From Rhodospirillales bacterium Alpha_05 (lineage in GTDB: Bacteria > Pseudomonadota > Alphaproteobacteria > Rhodospirillales > Rhodospirillaceae): DNA of 5,762 bases. The notes under the pieces are model-generated. The model had not been told where the DNA came from, searched no databases, and saw only the letters and a list, made by a program, of their open reading frames with translations. The stretch lies in NCBI GenBank assembly GCA_001603335.1, contig LUYR01000052.1, forward strand, positions 1 to 5,762. The letters run 5' to 3'. Made by a program: the position numbers and the translations under genes. The first letter of the stretch is position 1; each line of letters begins with the position of its first letter. Positions 1 to 5,762 of the stretch are shown here, in pieces.

Positions 1-1562
1 CGGGGTTCGCGGTGACCCTGCTCGACGGCGTCACCGGCTCGGGCAAGACCGAGGTGTACTTCGAGGCGGTGGCGGAGGTGCTGCGGCGCGGTGGCCAGAC
101 CCTGGTGCTGGTGCCGGAAATCGCGCTGACCGCGCAATGGCTCGAACGCTTCCGCGCCCGCTTCGGCGTGGCTCCGGCGGTGTGGCACTCCGGCCTGACC
201 CCGGCGCAGCGGCGCGACACCTGGCGCGCGGTGGCGCAGGGCGAGGCCAAGGTGCTGATCGGCGCGCGCTCGGGCCTGTTCCTCCCCTTCGCCGACCTCG
301 GCCTGATCGTCGTCGACGAAGAGCACGAGCAGGCGTTCAAGCAGGAAGACGGCGTGCTCTACCACGGCCGCGACATGGCGGTGGTGCGCGGCAGCCTGGA
401 GGAGATTCCGGTGGTGCTCGCCTCGGCGACGCCGTCCTTGGAAACCCTCGCCAACGCCCGCGCCGGGCGCTATGCCACGGTGGTGCTGCCGCGCCGTCAC
501 GGCGGTGCGGAGATGCCGACGGTGGACCTCGTCGATTTGCGCCAGACGCCGCCCGAAACCGGCGACCGAGGCCGCAACTGGCTCGCGCCGCCCCTGGTCG
601 CGGCGATCGGCGAAACCCTGGAAAAGGGCGAGCAGGTTCTCCTCTATTTGAATCGCCGCGGCTACGCGCCGCTCACCCTCTGCCGCGCCTGCGGCCACCG
701 CATGCAGTGCCCGCAGTGCACCGCGTGGCTGGTGGAGCACCGCGACGGCGGCCGCAAGCGGCTGCAATGCCACCACTGCGGCCACGCCGAGCGCCTTCCC
801 GATGCCTGCCCCTCGTGCGGTGCGGAAGACAGCTTCGTCGCCTGCGGTCCGGGCGTGGAGCGGATCGCCGAGGAGGTCGCGGCGCGCTTCCCCGAGGCGC
901 GGCGGTTGATTCTCGCCTCCGACCAGTTCGGTCCCGGCGGCGCGGCGGCGGCGCTCGACAGCATCGCCGCGCGCGAGGTCGACGTGATCGTCGGCACCCA
1001 GATGGTGGCGAAGGGCCACCACTTCCCCGGCCTCACCCTGGTCGGGGTGATCGATGCCGACGTCGGCCTTGCGGGCGGCGACCTGCGCGCCGCCGAGCGC
1101 ACCTTCCAACTGCTGCACCAGGTTTCGGGGCGCGCCGGGCGCGGCGACTTGCGCGGCCGGGTGATGATGCAGACCTACGATCCCGCCCAGCCGGTGATCG
1201 CGGCGCTGGCGAAGGGCGATCGCGACGCCTTCGTCGCCGCCGAGCAGACCGGTCGCAAGGCGCTCGGCCTGCCACCGTTCGGGCGGCTCGCGGCGGTGAT
1301 CGTCGCCGCCAAGGACGACGCGACCGCGAGCGGGATTGCCCGCGATCTCGGACGGGCCTTTCCCAAGGTCGAGGGGTTGCGGCTCTACGGACCGGCCCCG
1401 GCGATCCTTTCCCGCCTGCGCGGATGGTCGCGGCACCGCCTGCTGGTGAGCGCGCCGCGCGACGTGCGGCTACAGCCGTTGCTGCGCAAATGGCTCGCGA
1501 GCGTCGCGATTCCCCGCGCCGCGCGGGTCAGAGTCGATATCGACCCCTACAGTTTTCTTTAA
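1..1562 (+). CDS. priA: Primosomal replication-restart helicase PriA, C-terminal part (5' end cut by window edge)
   Basis: PriA is a superfamily 2, 3'-to-5' DNA helicase that recognises stalled replication forks in the cytoplasm and starts reloading of the replicative helicase. The frame is open from base 3 to the TAA at 1560-1562, giving 519 visible codons. The GTG at 12 is internal, because the frame stays open upstream and the Walker A motif follows at once; roughly the first 200 residues (DNA-binding domain) are missing. Visible in order: Walker A GVTGSGKT (27-50, Lys codon 45-47); DEEH box (315-326); SATPS motif (423-437); a zinc region with four CxxC pairs (CRAC 681-692, CPQC 708-719, CHHC 768-779, CPSC 807-818), enough for the two zinc ions known in the family; motif V GTQMVAKGHHFPG (993-1031); motif VI QVSGRAGR (1119-1142); and a C-terminal domain ending DIDPYSFL. 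All eight zinc cysteines and the helicase motifs are intact. Base composition is more GC-rich than in the atp genes. Identification is very secure. Confidence 0.97.
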   Translation, partial: GFAVTLLDGVTGSGKTEVYFEAVAEVLRRGGQTLVLVPEIALTAQWLERFRARFGVAPAVWHSGLTPAQRRDTWRAVAQGEAKVLIGARSGLFLPFADLGLIVVDEEHEQAFKQEDGVLYHGRDMAVVRGSLEEIPVVLASATPSLETLANARAGRYATVVLPRRHGGAEMPTVDLVDLRQTPPETGDRGRNWLAPPLVAAIGETLEKGEQVLLYLNRRGYAPLTLCRACGHRMQCPQCTAWLVEHRDGGRKRLQCHHCGHAERLPDACPSCGAEDSFVACGPGVERIAEEVAARFPEARRLILASDQFGPGGAAAALDSIAAREVDVIVGTQMVAKGHHFPGLTLVGVIDADVGLAGGDLRAAERTFQLLHQVSGRAGRGDLRGRVMMQTYDPAQPVIAALAKGDRDAFVAAEQTGRKALGLPPFGRLAAVIVAAKDDATASGIARDLGRAFPKVEGLRLYGPAPAILSRLRGWSRHRLLVSAPRDVRLQPLLRKWLASVAIPRAARVRVDIDPYSFL

Positions 1563-1579
1563 AACCGCCTATATCCGCA

Positions 1580-1595
1580 CCCTGCCCGGACAGGG
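1580..1595 (+). other. Short hairpin downstream of priA, weak terminator candidate
   Basis: CCCTG (1580-1584) and CAGGG (1591-1595) can form a 5-bp stem with a 6-base loop, starting 18 bases after the priA stop. No T tract follows; the next bases are AGGAGATGAG. A second 5-bp inverted repeat, GCGGG/CCCGC (1622-1626 with 1633-1637), also lacks a T tract. Neither fits the classical intrinsic terminator, so transcript ending here would need Rho, or priA may read through into the atp leader. Confidence 0.25.
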
Positions 1596-1741
1596 AGGAG
1601 ATGAGATTTATTCATCCATAAGCGGGGCCGCACCCGCGGGCATCCGCCGCAGTTTCCTGGAGTTTGGCCACTTTTTCCAACCCGGACGGACCACGGATGA
1701 ATTCAATTCAGACGTTTGTGGCCAAGGTGCGGCATTCGCGG

Positions 1742-1769
1742 TTTCCAAGCGGCGTTTTTCTTGTAAAAT
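1742..1769 (+). promoter_or_regulatory. Candidate sigma70-type promoter for the atpHAGD operon
   Basis: TTTCCA (1742-1747, four of six matches to TTGACA) and TAAAAT (1764-1769, five of six matches to TATAAT) are separated by 16 bases. The -10 box is one of few AT-rich hexamers in a GC-rich gap. Transcription would begin near 1776 and give a leader of about 140 bases before atpH. In alphaproteobacteria a consensus match alone is weak evidence, and no mapped start is available, so this is a candidate only. Confidence 0.35.
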
Positions 1770-1827
1770 CCCGGCGGCCCCCAGGCGCGGCGGGGTTGCG
1801 GGGGGCAAACAACAATGATACACATCC

Positions 1828-1852
1828 TCCCCGCGAACGGGGGTGTTTCGCG
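1828..1852 (+). repeat. Overlapping inverted repeats in the atpH leader
   Basis: CGCGAA (1832-1837) and TTCGCG (1847-1852) form a perfect 6-bp inverted repeat with a 9-base spacer. The same bases can instead join a tighter hairpin: CCCCG (1829-1833) with CGGGG (1838-1842) closes a four-base CGAA loop, and T1828-G1843 adds a wobble pair. The two folds share bases and cannot coexist. The repeats are seen directly; any role in transcription or translation is inference. Confidence 0.45.
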
Positions 1853-1868
1853 CAAAATTCGGCCTGGG

Positions 1869-1897
1869 GAGTGGGGATCTCCACCGGGCTTCCACTC
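1869..1897 (+). repeat. Inverted repeat immediately upstream of the atpH ribosome-binding site
   Basis: GAGTGG (1869-1874) and CCACTC (1892-1897) are perfectly complementary over 6 bp with a 17-base loop. An alternative pairing of GTGG (1871-1874) with CCAC (1881-1884) gives a smaller 4-bp hairpin that excludes the first. The repeat ends six bases before the GAGGG that serves atpH, so folding could affect ribosome access or mRNA stability. Short matches like this also arise by chance in GC-rich DNA. Confidence 0.4.
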
Positions 1898-1903
1898 TAA
1901 CTT

Positions 1904-1908
1904 GAGGG
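1904..1908 (+). promoter_or_regulatory. Shine-Dalgarno sequence of atpH, supports the GTG start
   Basis: GAGGG (1904-1908) is followed by nine bases and then GTG at 1918-1920. The in-frame ATG at 1942 has no purine-rich site at a usable distance, so this element decides the start in favour of GTG. Confidence 0.75.
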
Positions 1909-1917
1909 TCTGTCCCA

Positions 1918-2477
1918 GTGTCATCAACGACTTCTGATGTTATGGGGCTTTCCGGCCGGTATGCGGACGCTCTGCTTGAGCTGGCCGCCGAGACCGGCGC
2001 GGTGGAGTCCGTCGAAGCCGATGTCAAGCGCCTGCGGGACGTCCTCGCCGAAAGCGTGGATTTCCAGCGCTTCATCGCCAACCCCGCCTATTCCCGCGCC
2101 GACCATATTCAAGGTGTCGAAGCGGTTCTCGAAAAGGCGGAGATCGGCGAGACGGTTCGCAAGTTCATTCTTCTTATCGCCAGCAATCGGCGTCTGTTCG
2201 CGCTTTCCGCGATTCTCGAAACCGTCCTCGCCAAGCTCGCCGAGAGCCGTGGCGAAGTCACCGCGTCGGTGACCTCGGCGAAAGAGTTGACCGCGAAGCA
2301 GCGCGAGGCGCTGACCAAGGCATTGAAAAAGGCGACCGGGCACGATGTTGCGCTCGATCTCGCCGTGGATCCGAAGGTTTTGGGCGGACTGATCGTGCAG
2401 GTCGGTTCGCGCATGGTGGATAGCTCGCTGCGTTCGCAGCTGCAACGCTTGCAACTCGCTATGAAAGGGGTCGGCTG

Positions 2478-2478
<1 letters not shown>
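1918..2478 (+). CDS. atpH: ATP synthase F1 subunit delta (OSCP-type peripheral-stalk protein)
   Basis: AtpH sits on top of the alpha3-beta3 head and ties it to the b-subunit stalk of F0, acting as part of the stator of the membrane ATP synthase. The product is 186 residues, typical for bacterial delta. The N-terminal helical domain opens with GRYADALLELA (residues 13-23). The C-terminal part carries the family signature around DPKVLGGLIVQVGSRMVD (151-168), followed by a helical end. Start: GTG at 1918, chosen because GAGGG lies nine bases upstream; the in-frame ATG at 1942 (residue 9) is the alternative and has no ribosome-binding site. It is the first gene of the F1 cluster and its TGA overlaps the atpA ATG by one base (TGATG, 2476-2480), which suggests translational coupling. 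No truncation or frameshift is seen. Confidence 0.96.
2464..2470 (+). promoter_or_regulatory. Shine-Dalgarno sequence of atpA inside the end of atpH
   Basis: AAAGGGG (2464-2470) lies seven bases before the atpA ATG at 2478 and within the last codons of atpH. With the one-base TGATG overlap it fits both independent initiation and re-initiation by ribosomes finishing atpH. Confidence 0.7.
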
Positions 2479-4010
<1,532 letters not shown>

Positions 4011-4023
4011 ACCTTTGAAACGC

Positions 4024-4032
4024 GGAAGGTGA
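4024..4032 (+). promoter_or_regulatory. Shine-Dalgarno sequence of atpG, decides ATG over TTG start
   Basis: GGAAGGTGA (4024-4032) is complementary to the 16S rRNA tail in its AAGG and GGTGA parts. Its AAGG ends nine bases before ATG 4039 but only three bases before TTG 4033, so only the ATG is properly spaced. Confidence 0.7.
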
Positions 4033-4038
4033 TTGCCC

Positions 4039-4917
4039 ATGGCGAGCCTTAAAGACCTCCGGCTGCGCATCAGCTCAGTCAAGTCGACGAAGAAGATCAC
4101 GTCGGCGATGAAGATGGTGTCCGCCGCCAAACTGCGCCGTGCGCAGGAAGCGGCGGAGGCCGCCCGCCCGTATGCCGAGCGGATGAACCGGATGATGCAG
4201 AACCTCTCCGCCGGCCTCGATGCCGGCGCGGAGACGCCGCGGCTGATGTCGGGGAACGGCAAGGACAAGACCCATCTGATCGTCCTGTTCACCTCCGACC
4301 GTGGCCTTTGCGGTGCGTTCAACGCGTCCGTGGCGCGCAGCGTGCGGGTGAAGATCCGTGAACTGGAACTCGCCGGCAAGACCGTCAAGCTTCTCACCGT
4401 CGGTCGCAAGGGGCGCGAACTGCTGCGCTCCGAGTTCGGCGGCAAGATCGTCGATTCGCGCCAGAACATCGGCCGCAAGGGCGTTGGCTTCGTCGAAGCC
4501 GACGAACTCGCCAAGACCCTGGTGAAGATGTTCGACGCGGACGAGTTCGACGTCTGCTGGGCGGTGTACAACCGCTTCCAGTCGGCGATGACCCAGATCG
4601 TGACCTGGCATCAGGTGATTCCCTTCGCCCCGGCGGAAGCCGTCGAAGGTGCAGCGCCCGCCGCCCTCTACGAGTACGAGCCGTCGCAGGAGCAGATCCT
4701 CGAGGCGCTCGTGCCGCGTAACCTGTCGGTGCAGGTCTTCCGCTTCATGCTCGAAAGCCAGGCTTCCGAGCACGGCGCGCGGATGACCTCGATGGACAAC
4801 GCGACGCGCAACGCGGGCGACATGATCGACAGTCTGACCCTGACCTACAACCGCACCCGACAGGCCGCGATTACCAGCGAACTGATCGAAATCATTTCCG
4901 GCGCCGAAGCCGTATAA
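4039..4917 (+). CDS. atpG: ATP synthase F1 subunit gamma
   Basis: AtpG is the central rotating shaft of F1. Its two terminal helices form a coiled coil inside the alpha3-beta3 head, while its middle domain contacts epsilon and the F0 c-ring. With the ATG at 4039 the product is 292 residues, a normal length. Visible: N-terminal helix with ITSAMKMVSAAKLRRAQ (20-36); central Rossmann-like domain with FTSDRGLCGAFN (84-95); and C-terminal helix running from about 245 to the signature ITSELIEIISGAEA (278-291). A TTG at 4033 would add Met-Pro, but the family typically begins M-x-S-L-K-D-L and the Shine-Dalgarno spacing favours ATG. It follows atpA after 28 bases and precedes atpD by 44 bases, in the order standard for the operon. 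No anomaly is seen. Confidence 0.98.
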   Translation: MASLKDLRLRISSVKSTKKITSAMKMVSAAKLRRAQEAAEAARPYAERMNRMMQNLSAGLDAGAETPRLMSGNGKDKTHLIVLFTSDRGLCGAFNASVARSVRVKIRELELAGKTVKLLTVGRKGRELLRSEFGGKIVDSRQNIGRKGVGFVEADELAKTLVKMFDADEFDVCWAVYNRFQSAMTQIVTWHQVIPFAPAEAVEGAAPAALYEYEPSQEQILEALVPRNLSVQVFRFMLESQASEHGARMTSMDNATRNAGDMIDSLTLTYNRTRQAAITSELIEIISGAEAV

Positions 4918-4926
4918 GACAAAAGA

Positions 4927-4941
4927 TGCGGCCCTGCCGCA
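4927..4941 (+). other. Hairpin in the atpG-atpD intercistronic gap
   Basis: TGCGG (4927-4931) and CCGCA (4937-4941) form a perfect 5-bp stem with a CCCTG loop, beginning nine bases after the atpG stop. No T tract follows, so it is not a terminator of the usual kind. It lies seven bases before the atpD Shine-Dalgarno sequence, where it could mark mRNA processing, protect the downstream message or reduce coupling. These roles are inference. Confidence 0.4.
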
Positions 4942-4948
4942 GTTCGAT

Positions 4949-4953
4949 AGGAG
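4949..4953 (+). promoter_or_regulatory. Shine-Dalgarno sequence of atpD
   Basis: AGGAG (4949-4953) is followed by eight bases and then ATG at 4962. It is the closest match to the consensus among the atp genes in this window, which suits a subunit needed in three copies per complex. Confidence 0.75.
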
Positions 4954-4961
4954 TGACACTC

Positions 4962-5762
<801 letters not shown>

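Larger units (their letters stand above)
1563..1917 (+). other. priA-atpH intergenic region, probable promoter and 5' leader of the F1 operon
   Basis: This 355-base stretch holds no convincing gene. Its longest same-strand open frame (from TTG 1664, or ATG 1697, to TAA 1898-1900) has no family resemblance that I recognise and no good ribosome-binding site. What can be seen: a 5-bp hairpin just after priA (1580-1595), a second 5-bp inverted repeat (1622-1637), a possible sigma70 promoter (1742-1769), a G-rich stretch (1789-1805), and two sets of overlapping inverted repeats (1828-1852 and 1869-1897) ending seven bases before the atpH Shine-Dalgarno sequence. Since the four atp genes follow in a tight run, the operon promoter most likely lies here, although read-through from priA cannot be excluded. 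The regulatory role is inferred; only the repeats are seen directly. Confidence 0.6.

Noticed and set aside
137..1621. A 494-codon + strand frame overlapping priA in another frame
   Set aside because: The translation is almost entirely Arg, Ala, Pro and Gly, as expected from a shifted reading of GC-rich coding DNA. The PriA frame carries all the conserved motifs.
1601..1621. Six-codon open frame MRFIHP preceded by a strong AGGGAGG
   Set aside because: The purine run ends only two bases before the ATG, too close for normal initiation, and the peptide has none of the codon repeats expected of an attenuator leader.
1741..1764. T tract TTTTTCTT (1755-1762) as an intrinsic terminator of priA
   Set aside because: No stable stem lies directly upstream; only three-base complementarities can be found.
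1664..1900. Possible small protein of 78 codons (67 from ATG 1697) in the priA-atpH gap
   Set aside because: There is no well-placed Shine-Dalgarno sequence and no recognisable domain, and it crosses the candidate promoter and hairpins. Codon use does not look like the neighbouring genes.
1608..2081. Minus-strand open frames in the priA-atpH gap (1608-2081 and 1703-1927)
   Set aside because: They run into atpH in antisense, show no family resemblance and have no clear ribosome-binding site.
4033..4038. TTG at 4033 as the atpG start
   Set aside because: It is only three bases from the end of the AAGG core, and the family's usual N-terminus begins at the ATG at 4039.

Overview
This window is ordinary, well-conserved chromosomal core sequence from a GC-rich alphaproteobacterium. 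A Rhodospirillales-like organism is my best guess. The inference rests on the GC-rich third codon positions, on the alphaproteobacterial character of the PriA and F1-ATPase proteins, and on the layout: F1 subunit genes in the order delta-alpha-gamma-beta with no F0 genes directly upstream. In alphaproteobacteria the F1 cluster (atpHAGDC) is commonly separate from the F0 cluster, and priA lies next to atpH in several lineages. No mobile element, CRISPR array, tRNA, rRNA or foreign-looking gene is visible. Everything reads on the + strand.

Layout. Positions 1-1562 hold the 3' part of priA (primosomal replication-restart helicase), which is cut by the left edge. Positions 1563-1917 are a 355-base gap without a convincing gene. 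It contains several short inverted repeats, a G-rich stretch and one plausible sigma70-type promoter, and is probably the promoter and 5' leader of the ATP synthase operon. Then follow atpH (1918-2478), atpA (2478-4010), atpG (4039-4917) and atpD (from 4962, cut by the right edge). atpH and atpA overlap by one base. The alpha-gamma gap is 28 bases and the gamma-beta gap 44 bases, each with its own Shine-Dalgarno sequence. The epsilon gene atpC would be expected after atpD, outside the window.

How the genes work together. AtpA and AtpD form the alpha3-beta3 catalytic head of F1, AtpG is the rotating central shaft, and AtpH is the peripheral-stalk cap that holds the head to the membrane F0 part. 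The reading frames are intact and the nucleotide-binding residues that can be checked are present, so this looks like a functional operon. PriA is functionally unrelated; its position is shared synteny.

I found no new system. The points worth a second look are the structured atpH leader, with overlapping and mutually exclusive hairpins ending just before the atpH ribosome-binding site, and a compact hairpin between atpG and atpD. Two start codons also deserve care: a GTG start for atpH, and ATG at 4039 rather than the longer TTG start for atpG.
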